Shown: positions 36,171 through 45,715, counted from the first letter of the stretch. The stretch is DNA of 64,000 nt from Caballeronia fortuita (GCF_001544835.2 NZ_FCNX02000003.1:62001-126000), one strand, 5' to 3'. The notes: generated from the letters alone by a model not told the origin. Made by a program: numbers and translations.

Positions 36171-36200
36171 CGCAGGATTTCGCGCTGTTATGGCTCACCA

Positions 36201-36240
36201 CAAAAACAAACGGCTCGCGTTTCAAGGGACCGCGAGCCGT
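36201..36240 (-). terminator. Terminator between convergent LysR and chemoreceptor genes
   Basis: ACGGCTCGCG (36210-36219) and CGCGAGCCGT (36231-36240) are perfect 10-bp inverted arms. On the minus strand a T-rich tract (TTTGTTTTTG) follows, so it terminates the chemoreceptor transcript; it may also slow readthrough from the other side. Confidence 0.75.
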
Positions 36241-36263
36241 GCATCATCGAAAAGAGAAGAACG

Positions 36264-37820
36264 TCAGGCCGTTGCGCGCATGCCTTCTTCTTGCAGACGG
36301 AACGTCTCGACCGCCGTGCGCAACGCGCCTGCCTGATGCTCGAGCGATTGCGCCGCCGCCGCAGCCTCTTCGACGAGCGCCGCATTCTGTTGCGTCACTT
36401 CGTCCATCTGCGTGACGGCGCGCGCCACCTGATCGATGCCGCTGCTTTGCTCCTCGGATGCCGCCGCGATCTCGCCCATGATGTCGGTCACGCGCTGCAC
36501 CGCCGTGCTGATCTCCGTCATCGTGCGGCCCGCTTCGTCGACGAGCGCGCTGCCCGATTGCACGCGCTCGACCGAGTTGTCGATCAGTTCCTTGATCTCC
36601 TTCGCCGCCGCCGACGAACGCTGCGCGAGCGAACGCACCTCGCCCGCCACGACTGCGAAGCCGCGTCCTTCCTCGCCCGCGCGCGCCGCTTCGACCGCCG
36701 CGTTGAGCGCGAGAATGTTCGTCTGGAACGCAATGCCTTCGATGATCGTGATGATGTCCGCGATCTTCGACGAGCTCTGGTTGATCTCGCCCATCGTCGT
36801 CACGACCTGCGATACGACGTGGCTGCCCTTGCCCGCGATCTCCGACGCATTCGCCGCGAGCAAGCTCGCCTGACGCGCATTGTCGGCGTTCTGCTTGACC
36901 GTGCCGGTCAGCTCGTCCATGCTCGACGCGGTTTGCTGAAGCGCCGACGCCTGCTCTTCCGTACGCGAGGACAGGTCGACGTTGCCTGCCGCGATCTGCT
37001 TCGTCGCGGATGCAATCGATTCGCTGCCGCCGCGAACCGTGCGAACGGTATCGATGAGGCTCGCTTGCATCGTCGCGAGACCGCGCAGCAATTGGCCCAT
37101 TTCATCGTTCGACGTCACGCTCAGGTTGCGGCGCAAGTCGCCGGCCGCGATCGCATCGAACTGTGCGAGCGCCGCATCGAGCGGACGCGAAATACGGCGG
37201 CGCAGCGACACCCACGTATAGAACGCCGCGGCGACGCCAACCAGAATCGCGATGACCGACGCCATGCGGAACATGCCGAAGATTTCCTGTCCACGGTCGT
37301 ACGAGCTTTTCGCCTGATCGAATTGCAGCTTGCGCAGCGCGATGCCGGTCTTCGCGAACTCGTTGAACGATGCCTGCATCGCGCTTGCGTCGGCGAGAAT
37401 CTTCGCCTGATCGTTCGCGCGGATATCGGCATAGCCCTGGTCGAGCAGCTTTTGCAGCGCGATACGCTGGGCGCCGAACGTGTCGGCGAGCGCCTTTTCC
37501 TCGGGGCCTTGCGGCAGGGCGGAATAGGCGGCCCACGCTTCGTCGGACGTCTTGCGCATCAGCGCGCCGCGTCCGATCGCATCTTCGGCTGCGGGCGTGC
37601 CCGCGTTCAGTGCGCCGCGGTCGAACGAAAGACGCTCGCGCGCCATGAACATTTCCGTATTGCCGACCGACACGGCGCTCGGCATTTCATTCGTAAACAA
37701 GTCGTAAGTGACGGAGTTGGACCGGCTCATGCCGATCAGACCGACCATGCCGACCGCGATCAGCAACGCGCTCAGCAGCGTCATGGCCAAGGCCAGGCGG
37801 CCTTTGATTGTCGAAAACAT
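36264..37820 (-). CDS. Methyl-accepting chemotaxis protein (Tar-like)
   Basis: 518 residues from ATG 37820 (MFSTIKGRLALAM), with GAGAG just upstream; an earlier ATG at 37955 has no such site. Layout: membrane segment at about 10-32, periplasmic four-helix-bundle ligand domain to about 190, second membrane segment (ASVIAILVGVAAAFYTW), HAMP (RISRPLDAALAQFDAIAAGD) and a long signalling coiled coil. Its hairpin tip, EGIAFQTNILALNAAVEA and GRGFAVVAGEVRSLAQRS, is nearly invariant across the family. The protein lacks a C-terminal NWETF-type pentapeptide, so it probably depends on other receptors for methylation. Ligand unknown; proximity to aromatic catabolism is suggestive only. Confidence 0.9.
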   Translation of the reverse strand: MFSTIKGRLALAMTLLSALLIAVGMVGLIGMSRSNSVTYDLFTNEMPSAVSVGNTEMFMARERLSFDRGALNAGTPAAEDAIGRGALMRKTSDEAWAAYSALPQGPEEKALADTFGAQRIALQKLLDQGYADIRANDQAKILADASAMQASFNEFAKTGIALRKLQFDQAKSSYDRGQEIFGMFRMASVIAILVGVAAAFYTWVSLRRRISRPLDAALAQFDAIAAGDLRRNLSVTSNDEMGQLLRGLATMQASLIDTVRTVRGGSESIASATKQIAAGNVDLSSRTEEQASALQQTASSMDELTGTVKQNADNARQASLLAANASEIAGKGSHVVSQVVTTMGEINQSSSKIADIITIIEGIAFQTNILALNAAVEAARAGEEGRGFAVVAGEVRSLAQRSSAAAKEIKELIDNSVERVQSGSALVDEAGRTMTEISTAVQRVTDIMGEIAAASEEQSSGIDQVARAVTQMDEVTQQNAALVEEAAAAAQSLEHQAGALRTAVETFRLQEEGMRATA

Positions 37821-38062
37821 AGCTCTCTCAAGGTGGCTGCATCGCAGGGGCGCGTGCGCGGGCAGTGACGGCGATGCATCGCCTGCCGCGCGGCCGACGA
37901 AACCCATCGGCTGGTCTGTATAACGACCGCGCAGCGAGGTTCCTTTAGCAGCCACTGAATACGTGTTTCATTCACCCTGCGAATAGAAAGCGTCTCGTTT
38001 TTAAGGATTTTTCGTGATGGTGCGACTACACTTCATGCGGAATCACGGATCGATTGCCGCGC

Positions 38063-39061
38063 ATGTCCGCCGACGCACCGCACGTTCGTATCGCGAGCGA
38101 AATCATGATCTGGCCGCTGTTACGCGCGACGGTCTCGCTGCTGCCGTTCGCCGTGCTCGCGCTCGTCACCGGCAACGCGATATGGATGAAGGCTTCGCTG
38201 CTCGCAATCGCCACCGTGATCGCGCAAGACAAGCTCGCGTTGCGGCCACTGGGCGTCATCGCGCACGGGCTCGCGATCGTCGCCGGAACGTATCTCCTGC
38301 TGCTTGCCGAACGCGTGCCGGCGTTCTTCGTCGTCGCGTGCATGATGCTCGCGGCCTGCGTGATCCTGCTTGCATCGCGTGGCAATGCATTGCGCCCGCT
38401 CGGCAACTGGACATTCATTCCGGTGCTCGTGCTCGCGAACGAACTGCACGGCGGCCGCTCCATCGATGCGCTGTTGCGCGCCGCGCCCGCATCGCTGCCT
38501 TATCTGCTCGTGGCGCTCGTGCCGGCGGTCGTATCGGCGTATGTGCGCTCACGCGGCAAGCCTGCGGCGCGCTGGTCGAATCTCGATGATTTCGGCGCGC
38601 GCGCGCCCTTCGGCGAAGACCTGGCCGCGATGCTCGCGAGCGTCGGCATCGCGGCGTTGATGGTCGTCTGGGTTCACGCGGATCGCGCGCAATGGGTGAT
38701 ATGGGGCGCGGCGAGCATCGTCACCGGTTCCGTCGACACGGCGCGCGCGAAGCTGAAGCATCGCGCATGGGGCGTGATCGCGGGCGTGCCGATCGGCATC
38801 GCGCTCGGACGCTTCGTCGTGCCGCATTCGGACATGGCCGTCACGCTCGCGACGCTCGCTGTGTTCCTCACGCTCGTCGCGTTCCAGCGCTATGTCGTCG
38901 GCTATTTCGTTCGATGCGTGTTCGTGGCGCTCGCCATCATGCTGGCGAATCAATCCGCCGCCGATGCGTTCGAGCGGCTCACGCACGTGCTCGCGGGCGG
39001 GGTGATCGGGATTGCGTGCGTGCTGGGCGCGCATGCCGCGTCGCGCCGGCTGACTCGTTGA
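38063..39061 (+). CDS. FUSC-family membrane protein (aromatic acid exporter-like)
   Basis: 332 residues from ATG 38063 (MSADAPHVRIAS); a TTG at 38054 is a weaker choice. About ten hydrophobic segments in two halves are visible, with the FUSC_2-type motif AASIVTGSVDTARAKLKHR followed by GVIAGVPIGIALG. Full AaeB/FUSC exporters are about 700 residues with a cytoplasmic insert, so this is the short form. Family members export aromatic acids or confer solvent and drug tolerance. It converges on the DHA2 efflux gene with 19 bases between stops. Confidence 0.72.
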   Translation: MSADAPHVRIASEIMIWPLLRATVSLLPFAVLALVTGNAIWMKASLLAIATVIAQDKLALRPLGVIAHGLAIVAGTYLLLLAERVPAFFVVACMMLAACVILLASRGNALRPLGNWTFIPVLVLANELHGGRSIDALLRAAPASLPYLLVALVPAVVSAYVRSRGKPAARWSNLDDFGARAPFGEDLAAMLASVGIAALMVVWVHADRAQWVIWGAASIVTGSVDTARAKLKHRAWGVIAGVPIGIALGRFVVPHSDMAVTLATLAVFLTLVAFQRYVVGYFVRCVFVALAIMLANQSAADAFERLTHVLAGGVIGIACVLGAHAASRRLTR

Positions 39062-39080
39062 AGCATGCTCGACGTACCGC

Positions 39081-40622
39081 TCAATCCATCGCTGCATGCG
39101 CGACCGGCTCGTCCCGCGCCGCCTTCCTCGCCGGACGGATCAGCAGCAATAACGGCACGACCAGCAAGGTCGCGACGAACATGAGCTTGAAGTCGTTGAG
39201 ATACGCAATCATGGAAGCCTGTTGCGTGATGGTCTGATTGAGCATTGCCATGTCCTGCATCGAACCGCCGGACAGGATCGGCTGCATCGCCGGATTGAAC
39301 GGCGTCACCTGCGCGGCGAGGTCCGCGTGAGCGACCTGCGTGTTGCGCGTCATCAGCGTCTGCACGATCGAAATGCCGATACTGCTGCCGATATTGCGCA
39401 TGAGGCTGTAAGTAGCGGTGCCATCGGCGCGCAACTCGGGCGTGAGCGTCGAGAACGTCAGCGCCGATAGCGGCACGAACACGAGTCCGAGGCCGAAGCC
39501 CTGAATCACGCCCGGCCACACGATATCCGATGCCGACAGCTCGATCGTGTAATGCATCATCTGCCATAGCGCGAACGCCGAGATCAGAAAGCCCGAGAGC
39601 AACATCAAGCGCGCATCGATATGCTTGAGCAGCCGTCCCGCGACGAGCATCGCGATCATCGTGCCCGCGCCGCTCGGCGCTGTAACGAGACCCGTCGTCG
39701 CAACGGGATAGTTCATCAGGTTCTGCAGCATCGGCGGCAAGAGCGCCCGCGTCGCATACATCACCGCGCCGATCACGAAGATGAAGCACGTGCCCGTCGC
39801 GAAGTTGCGATCCTTCAGCAACTGATATTTGAAGAACGAGCGCGCGCCGGCCGTCGCCGTATGCGCAATGAAAAAGACGAACGCGAGCGCGGCGAGTATC
39901 GCCTCGATGCGGATTTCCATCGATCCGAACCAGTCGAGCTGCTCGCCGCGATCGAGCATTGCCTGGAACGCGCCGATCGCGAGGCCGAGCGTCGCGAAGC
40001 CGAAGGCATCGAACTTCACTGCGCGGCGCGCGGCCTGCGCGGGCAGGAACGTCAAAACGCCGAACAGCGCGAACGCGCCGATCGGCACGTTGATGAAAAA
40101 CACCCAGCGCCAGTTGTAGCTGTCAGTGAGCCAGCCGCCGAGCGTCGGACCGAGAATCGGCCCGACCATCACGCCCATGCCCCAGACGGCCATCGCTTGA
40201 CCTTGTTTCTCGCGCGGATTGATGTCGAGCAGGATCGATTGCGACAGCGGCACGAGCGACGCGCCGAACACGCCCTGCAACAGCCGCGACGCGACGATCT
40301 GCGCGAGCGTTTCCGACAGCCCGCAAAGGGCCGACGCCACCGTGAAGCCGGCGATCGACACGCACAGGAGCTTCTTCACGCTCAACTGGTCGGAGAGCCA
40401 GCCGGTGAGCGGCGTCGCGATCGCCGCCGCGACGATGTACGAGGTCAACACCCACGTAATCTCGTCCTGCGACGCCGACAGCGCGCCCTGCATGTGCGGC
40501 AGCGCGACGTTCGCGATGGTGCTGTCGAGCGTCTGGATCAGCGTCGCGAGCATGATCGAGACCGTCAGCATGCCGCGGTTCAGAGGCGCCGCGGCGCTTT
40601 CCGTGGAGACTTCGGAGGACAT
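39081..40622 (-). CDS. DHA2-family multidrug efflux MFS transporter (EmrB/QacA type)
   Basis: 513 residues with the 14-segment DHA2 pattern. Diagnostic stretches are LDSTIANVALPHMQGAL in helix 1, WVLTSYIVAAAIATPLTGWL in helix 2 with the loop motif A region, and GVFGASLVPLSQSILLDI. No EmrA-like periplasmic adaptor or outer-membrane gene adjoins. The divergent MarR gene and the palindrome in the shared 109-bp gap indicate drug- or phenolic-responsive repression, as in EmrRAB-type loci. Substrates are not predictable. Confidence 0.88.
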   Translation of the reverse strand: MSSEVSTESAAAPLNRGMLTVSIMLATLIQTLDSTIANVALPHMQGALSASQDEITWVLTSYIVAAAIATPLTGWLSDQLSVKKLLCVSIAGFTVASALCGLSETLAQIVASRLLQGVFGASLVPLSQSILLDINPREKQGQAMAVWGMGVMVGPILGPTLGGWLTDSYNWRWVFFINVPIGAFALFGVLTFLPAQAARRAVKFDAFGFATLGLAIGAFQAMLDRGEQLDWFGSMEIRIEAILAALAFVFFIAHTATAGARSFFKYQLLKDRNFATGTCFIFVIGAVMYATRALLPPMLQNLMNYPVATTGLVTAPSGAGTMIAMLVAGRLLKHIDARLMLLSGFLISAFALWQMMHYTIELSASDIVWPGVIQGFGLGLVFVPLSALTFSTLTPELRADGTATYSLMRNIGSSIGISIVQTLMTRNTQVAHADLAAQVTPFNPAMQPILSGGSMQDMAMLNQTITQQASMIAYLNDFKLMFVATLLVVPLLLLIRPARKAARDEPVAHAAMD

Positions 40623-40663
40623 GGACGTGGCCGCGAGACGCGGCTTTTGTAAGTAGGGTGATG

Positions 40664-40677
40664 ATAAGCAGGCTTAT
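40664..40677. promoter_or_regulatory. Palindromic MarR operator candidate
   Basis: ATAAGC-AG-GCTTAT is a perfect 6-2-6 palindrome in the gap between the divergent efflux and MarR genes, next to TATTATAG, which resembles a -10 element. Size and position fit MarR binding that would repress both directions. Confidence 0.6.
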
Positions 40678-40731
40678 TATAGATCGCGCGAGATGCGCGC
40701 ATCGAAATTCGTTACCTATAATCGCGCGATG

Positions 40732-41172
40732 GAAACTCAACTCGATAAACGCTTCGGCTTTCTCGTCGCCGACGTGGACCGCCTGTGCGGCAACCGTTTC
40801 GACGTGCTGGCCAAGTCGTCGCTCAATCTCACGCGCGCGCAATGTCGCGTGCTCGCGTATCTCTCGCATTACGGCGAGGTAAATCAGGCGCGGCTCGCCG
40901 GACTGCTGGAAGTCGCGCCGATTTCCGCCGGGCGTCTGCTCGACCGCATGGAAGAGGGCGGCTGGATCGAGCGGCGGCTCAATCCCGACGACCGCCGCGA
41001 GCGCCAGGTCCGCATGACCGCGAAGGCGGAGAAGGCGCTCGACCGGGCGCGGCGCGTCGGCGACGAGATCACGTCGGAGGCGCTCGCGGGCTTCAGCCGT
41101 CAGGAAAGCGAGCAGTTGATCGCGCTCTTGCAGCGCGTGCGCGGGAATTTGAGCCGCATCGTCGACCGGTAA
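40732..41172 (+). CDS. MarR-family transcriptional regulator
   Basis: I choose ATG 40732 (METQLDKRFGF), giving 146 residues, the typical length; an upstream ATG at 40693 would add 13 residues with no support. The winged HTH is clear: ARLAGLLEVAPISAGRLLDRMEEGGW (recognition helix region) and RRLNPDDRRERQVRMT (wing). It presumably represses the divergent DHA2 pump and itself until a phenolic or drug ligand binds. No evident ribosome site, so a leaderless or weakly translated message is likely. Confidence 0.86.
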   Translation, partial: ETQLDKRFGFLVADVDRLCGNRFDVLAKSSLNLTRAQCRVLAYLSHYGEVNQARLAGLLEVAPISAGRLLDRMEEGGWIERRLNPDDRRERQVRMTAKAEKALDRARRVGDEITSEALAGFSRQESEQLIALLQRVRGNLSRIVDR

Positions 41173-41260
41173 TGCGCTGGAAGGTGGATCGCGGATTGCT
41201 TATGCGTTTGCCGCGAGCGTCGCACGCACACTACCATCATCCATCCGGAGAAGATCGATC

Positions 41261-41548
41261 ATGAACAAACGCACCGCACCGCTGGCCATCATCGCCCTGT
41301 CCGTGGCCGCTTTCGTCGCGATGCCCGTCGCGCAGGCGCAGGACACGGCCGCCTCCACGCCGAAGCAGGTCAAGAAAGCCCAGCGCAAGGAAGCGCGCGC
41401 GAAGAAGAACGCCGAACTCAAGCAACTGGAGCAGAACGGCTACAACCCGGCGGGGGAGCAGACGAACTATCCGCAGAATCTGCAGAACGCGCAGTCGCGC
41501 ATCAACGCGGAGAAGGCGGGCAAGCCGGCGCCCGCTTCGGCGCCGTGA
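41261..41548 (+). CDS. DUF4148-type small secreted protein
   Basis: 95 residues; GGAGAAG precedes ATG 41261. A signal peptide (LAIIALSVAAFVAMPVAQAQ) is followed by a Lys/Ala-rich segment and ELKQLEQNGYNPAG, the conserved part of DUF4148, a family largely confined to Burkholderiales. Function unknown; probably periplasmic. It stands alone and its 3' end abuts the FhaC-like remnant. Confidence 0.78.
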   Translation: MNKRTAPLAIIALSVAAFVAMPVAQAQDTAASTPKQVKKAQRKEARAKKNAELKQLEQNGYNPAGEQTNYPQNLQNAQSRINAEKAGKPAPASAP

Positions 41549-41567
41549 GCGAAGCGCCGGCTCGTCG

Positions 41568-41930
41568 ATCGAGCTGATACGACAGCGTCGCGTTGATCCG
41601 CGGATTACGCGACGCGCTTTCCACCGGCGCATCGCCGATGGTTTTCGCAACAGACAAGTCGATGCCGTAGTGCTTCGCATCCGACATGCGAAAGCCGATT
41701 CCCACTTACGAAAGCCTGCGCGGACTCGCCGTGCCGCCGTGCAGGAAGACGCGTGCGGCATCCATCATCACGTAGGGCGTCAAGGTCTTCAGATACGTCA
41801 TCCCGGCGTCCATTGGCCGATTCAGCTCGAACAACGCGCCCCAGCCCGAATCGCCCGACGCCTCGCCCGGCTGCCCTGGATATCGTGTATTGAACCAACC
41901 AGGGGCGATTGATTGCATCAGGTGTGGCAA
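41568..41930 (-). pseudogene. C-terminal remnant of a ShlB/FhaC/HecB-type two-partner secretion transporter
   Basis: Read on the minus strand: WFNTRYPGQPGEASGDSGWG, then ALFELNRPMDAG and TPYVMMDAARVFLHGG, an in-frame TAA near 41708 after RRLS, then VGIGFRMSDAKHYGIDLSVA and NATLSYQL. The GDSGW...EL pattern and the closing beta strands are those of the barrel end of TpsB transporters. The rest of the barrel and the POTRA domains are absent, and the reading frame is broken by the stop, so it is non-functional. No TpsA partner is seen. Confidence 0.6.
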
Positions 41931-42313
41931 CGTACGGACAAAAGGGCTTTGAATGACAATGAAGCCGCGTTTTGCTCCGACGCTTCACGGTCTTGCGTGC
42001 GCTGGGCCACTCATCCGGGTGACGCATCGGTTACGGATAAGGTCGCACGCCGTAACGTTACGAAACGCGGGACGCGTTACGACGTTCCGGGTGACACGGC
42101 CGCACGTCACAGCGTTTGCGCAGGAAACAAATGCGTGTGCGATGTTTGCCAGGCATGTCGCATTTCCAGGCGCTCGACGCCAACGGCTGGCGGCGGCACG
42201 ACACTGCGCACTATCGCGGCATCAGCCGCAAGGTGCTATGAGAGAAGATGCGCAAGTTCCAGATCTTCGACGAAGAGCCGGAGACCCGGCCGATGTGACG
42301 AGAGGGCGCATTC
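41931..42313. other. Gap between TpsB remnant and M60 peptidase gene
   Basis: About 380 bases without a recognised gene. A short frame near 42139-42238 and another at 42248-42298 (MRKFQIFDEEPETRPM) run on the plus strand but match nothing I know. Several copies of ACGTTACG/CGTTACG occur around 42050-42085. Confidence 0.4.
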
Positions 42314-44230
42314 ATGCGATGGCGTTCGTGGCTTTCGATCTTCGCGTTGATTGCGTCATTCGACGCGCATGCGGCGTCGCGCTATTACGCGCCCATGACG
42401 TTCTATCCGCATGACGCGGTGCGCGTATCGCGCTTCGCTTCGAAGGCAAACGCGATGCTGGTGCCTTATGGCGCCGGCGCGAAAGTCGAGGAAGGCGACT
42501 TCTATATCGTCTCGGACGCGACGTTCAAGCCGTTGACCGCGCAAGTGCAGCGCGACGGCAGGATCGCGCTGGTGCAATCGAAATGGACGCCCGAACTGGA
42601 CGCGAGCCAGATATGGACGATCGACAAGGAAGGCAGCGGCTTTCGCATCTATTCGAAGCTCTACGGACGTTATGTGACGCTGGGCGCGCGTGCCGGGCTC
42701 GAAGCGGCGTCGGGCGAGGCGCGTCAGAACTGGAGCATCGAAGCCGATGCGAACGCCGTGACCATCGCGGCAAGCGGCGCGAAGACGGGGCTCGCGGTCG
42801 CGCATCACGCGTTGCGCGATGGCGCGTTGGTCGAAGCGAGCGGCGAGGCCAGTCGATGGCGCTTATATCGGGCAGGCAATGCAAGCGCGGATCATGCATA
42901 CCGCACGCTCGATGCGTCCGCGCGCTCGACCTACGATAACGCCGGCCGGTGCTATCACCTGAGCGCCTACGCGCCCGATGCGATCGAGGCCGACCGGCTC
43001 GGCGGCTTCCGATGGACCGACTATCATCCATCGGGGCTGTATGTATCGAAGGGCGAGTCCGTGGTGATCGACGTGAACGGCCTCGCCGACGACAGCCCCG
43101 ATGGCCTCGTCGTGATGGTCGGCAACAAGAACGGCTTCTATCGTCGGCAACCGGCGGGCGATCCGCAGGCGATCCTCGCGACCGAAGGGCGCAACACGTT
43201 CGTCGCATCGCGTGACGGCTTGCTGTACTTCGAATACATCGACAGCGGCTTCAACGCGCGGCCACGCACGTCGATCGATGTGTTCGTGCGCGAGGGCGGC
43301 AGGCCGGTGCCGTTCTATGTCGAAGGTACGACGACGCTCCCCGCATGGCGAGCGATGCTGCAACGTTACGCCGATGCGCCGCTCGTCGAGATGGTCGGCA
43401 AGCGCACGATGTTCACCGTGTCCCGCGCGATGTACGACCAGGCCGGCGCCGCGGACCCGGCCGCGCTGCTCGGCTATGTCGAGCGCGTGATGGGCTTTCA
43501 CGACGAGTTGTCCGGGCTCGACGGATCGAGCGCGCTCGATGCGCCGTCGCCGTTGCGCGTGCATTTCGTGCAAGACGCAATCTCGACGCGCGCGGAGTTG
43601 CAGGATGCGTATCTCTATGCGACCTACTACATGATCGGCCTGCCGATGAATAGCGCGGCGCAGACCGTGCTCAAGTCCGCAAAGGCCGACCAATGGGGCG
43701 TGTGGCACGAGATGGGCCACATGTATCAGCAATGGGACTGGACCTGGCCGGGCGTCACCGAGACGACGGTGAACATCTATTCGCTGCATGCGCTGGAGCG
43801 TCTGGGCACGCCGATGCCTTCGCCGCTGCTGCAGGTCGTCGACGCGCGCGGCAAGCGCAATCGGCTGGAGCTTGCGGCATCGTATCTCGCGCAGCCGTCG
43901 CGCAATTTCCTCGACGATGCGTCGTTCCCGGTTCCATCGGAAGCGCTCTGGATCCGGCTCGTGATGTACGAACAGTTGCGCCGCGCGCTCGGCGACGGGT
44001 TCTATGCGCGGCTGCACAAGGCGTATCGGCTGCATCCGCTGACGGAGAGCGAAGGCGGCGAGCGCAACGAAGTGCAGCGTTTCGTGCTGCGCGCGTGCAT
44101 TGCGGCGAACCTCGATCTGACGGATTTCCTCGAGCGATGGGGCTTGCCCGTCGATGCCGCTACGCGTGAGGCGATCGGTGCGTTGAGGTTGAAGGCGGCT
44201 GGGGTGGATTTGGCGCGGGTACGAGGGTGA
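42314..44230 (+). CDS. Secreted M60-family (enhancin-like) zinc metallopeptidase
   Basis: 638 residues with a signal peptide (SWLSIFALIASFDAHA). Residues 30-190 form a beta-trefoil-like or carbohydrate-binding-like domain (repeated W/Q/G pattern, IWTIDKEGSGFRIYSKLYG). The M60 catalytic part is marked by WGVWHEMGHMYQQWDW, an HExxH zinc site at about residue 466, followed downstream by the conserved glutamate of VTETTVNIY. M60 enzymes cleave mucin-type glycoproteins in gut bacteria and insect-virus enhancins. In a soil or plant-associated Burkholderia this suggests attack on host or microbial glycoproteins. It is flanked by remnant DNA on the left and stands alone. Confidence 0.82.
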   Translation: MRWRSWLSIFALIASFDAHAASRYYAPMTFYPHDAVRVSRFASKANAMLVPYGAGAKVEEGDFYIVSDATFKPLTAQVQRDGRIALVQSKWTPELDASQIWTIDKEGSGFRIYSKLYGRYVTLGARAGLEAASGEARQNWSIEADANAVTIAASGAKTGLAVAHHALRDGALVEASGEASRWRLYRAGNASADHAYRTLDASARSTYDNAGRCYHLSAYAPDAIEADRLGGFRWTDYHPSGLYVSKGESVVIDVNGLADDSPDGLVVMVGNKNGFYRRQPAGDPQAILATEGRNTFVASRDGLLYFEYIDSGFNARPRTSIDVFVREGGRPVPFYVEGTTTLPAWRAMLQRYADAPLVEMVGKRTMFTVSRAMYDQAGAADPAALLGYVERVMGFHDELSGLDGSSALDAPSPLRVHFVQDAISTRAELQDAYLYATYYMIGLPMNSAAQTVLKSAKADQWGVWHEMGHMYQQWDWTWPGVTETTVNIYSLHALERLGTPMPSPLLQVVDARGKRNRLELAASYLAQPSRNFLDDASFPVPSEALWIRLVMYEQLRRALGDGFYARLHKAYRLHPLTESEGGERNEVQRFVLRACIAANLDLTDFLERWGLPVDAATREAIGALRLKAAGVDLARVRG

Positions 44231-44416
44231 CGGGAAAGCGGCGTAATGAAGACGTATTGGACGGGAAAGATAGCAGGCACGCGGGAAGTGACTGCGCACG
44301 AAAATTATTGCTCGGTGTATGAAACCGACGGCGACGACATTTGGGTGCTTGCACTCGTGCATACCGCGCGCCGCTGACCGCCGCTGCCACAATAACGGTG
44401 CAAAAAGCGCCGGTGC

Positions 44417-44447
44417 AAAAAAACGCCGGCGCAACGTCGCGCCGGCG
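44417..44447 (-). terminator. Rho-independent terminator of the EAL gene
   Basis: CGCCGGCGC (44424-44432) and GCGCCGGCG (44439-44447) form a 9-bp GC stem with a 6-base loop; on the minus strand seven T follow. It lies 43 bases past the EAL gene stop. Confidence 0.85.
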
Positions 44448-44489
44448 AAGTCCTGGCTTTACGAGGGCTGCCAGAAACGCTTCAGTTCT

Positions 44490-45374
44490 TCATGCCGCAT
44501 CCGCGAGGCGGATGGCCGGCGGTTCGTCACGCCGCGCCGCTCTCGTTGGCGCGGCCGGCCGTGCGAAGCACGCGCCCGGCACATTATCGATGCCAAACGC
44601 GGGCCGCGCGAGAAAGAAGCCCTGCGCGAGCACGTGCGGCCATTGTGCGATCCACTGCGCCTGCGCGGCCGTCTCCACGCCTTCGACGACGATCGCCACC
44701 TTCAGCCGCGTCAGCAACGAAAGCACCGACGAAAACACGATGCATGCATTCGCGTTGCGCGGCGCTTGTGCAAGCAATTCCTTCGCGATCTTCACGGTGC
44801 CGAAGTCGATCGGTCCGAGCGCCGCGAGACACGAATAACCGGTGCCAAAATCGTCCATCGCGACGACGACGCCTTTGTCCTTCAGGCACCGGACGACCTT
44901 CGGCATCGACGGCATGCAAGCGAGATCCTCGCTCTCCAGCAATTCGAGTTCGATGCAGTCGGGCGCGATGCCGCGCGCGCGGCAGATCGATTCCATGCGA
45001 TCGGCGAAACCCGGCAGCGCCGCAACCGATGGCGGAACGTTCACCGCGACCGAATAATGCACGCCGCCGCGCGCGCGCCATGCGCTGATTTCGGACGCGA
45101 CCGCATCCAGCACGAACCACGTGAGCTCGCGCATGATGTCGGTGTCCTTGAAAACATCGCTGAATGCGCCTGGCAACAGCACGCCGTAATCCGGATGACG
45201 CCAGCGAATCAGCGCTTCCATCTGCGCGAGTTCGCCGCTGTCGACTCGGTAGATTCCCTGATAGGCGATGCAGAACTCCCCGGCCTTGAGGCCATCGAGT
45301 ACGCGATGCCTGAATGCATGATCTGACTTCGGCGCGGCGTTCGCGACAGGCGAGCCGTGGGTCGTTTCGTTCAT
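44490..45374 (-). CDS. EAL-domain protein, probable cyclic-di-GMP phosphodiesterase
   Basis: 294 residues, ATG 45374 with a G-rich ribosome site upstream. Catalytic positions appear intact: MEALIRWRHP (EAL motif), VAVNVPPS, IELELLES, VAMDDFGTGYS (the DDFGTG loop), VKIAKELL and IVVEGVET, and the closing AQGFFLARP. It therefore probably hydrolyses c-di-GMP to pGpG. No GGDEF, PAS, REC or membrane part is attached, so it is a stand-alone soluble EAL protein like YahA without its HTH. Target process unknown; motility or biofilm control is the usual one. Confidence 0.88.
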   Translation of the reverse strand: MNETTHGSPVANAAPKSDHAFRHRVLDGLKAGEFCIAYQGIYRVDSGELAQMEALIRWRHPDYGVLLPGAFSDVFKDTDIMRELTWFVLDAVASEISAWRARGGVHYSVAVNVPPSVAALPGFADRMESICRARGIAPDCIELELLESEDLACMPSMPKVVRCLKDKGVVVAMDDFGTGYSCLAALGPIDFGTVKIAKELLAQAPRNANACIVFSSVLSLLTRLKVAIVVEGVETAAQAQWIAQWPHVLAQGFFLARPAFGIDNVPGACFARPAAPTRAARRDEPPAIRLADAA

Positions 45375-45501
45375 GCTTGAGCCATCCCCTCCCAGTTGGT
45401 CGAGTCAGGGCTTGCACGAGTCGTGCCAAAAGCGGCGTCCGTGCGGCATCCGACGCAACTGACACGGAAACGCGCGGCCGGACAACGTTTGCGGGCGTTT
45501 A

Positions 45502-45567
45502 CGTTGCGTAGTGGGGCATGACGCAACGGCGCACGTGACGTAACGGAGCCGTAACGGAGCCGTAACG
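45502..45567. promoter_or_regulatory. Inverted and direct repeats upstream of the EAL gene
   Basis: CGTTGCGT (45502-45509) and ACGCAACG (45521-45528) are a perfect 8-bp inverted pair. Just beyond, GTAACGGAGCC is repeated twice in tandem from 45540 and followed by GTAACG. Both lie 130-190 bases upstream of the EAL start and may be regulator sites. Confidence 0.4.
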
Positions 45568-45650
45568 CCATCGGGTTTATGTGGGGTTGCGCACATAAGG
45601 GGCGACGGTTCATGCGCCGACTCGCCCGCCGTTTTGCACTTTTGTGCAGG

Positions 45651-45685
45651 GCGACTCGGGAAAATTTGTAATCCCGACTAGTCGC
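45651..45685 (-). terminator. Hairpin downstream of the polyol ABC ATPase gene
   Basis: GCGACT-CGGGA pairs with TCCCG and AGTCGC, with a 3-base bulge, across a 10-base AT-rich loop. It is 31 bases past the ATPase stop. No good T-run follows on the minus strand, so terminator function is uncertain. Confidence 0.35.
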
Positions 45686-45715
45686 GCGGCTCGAACCGAT
45701 GATCGGCGATGGCCG

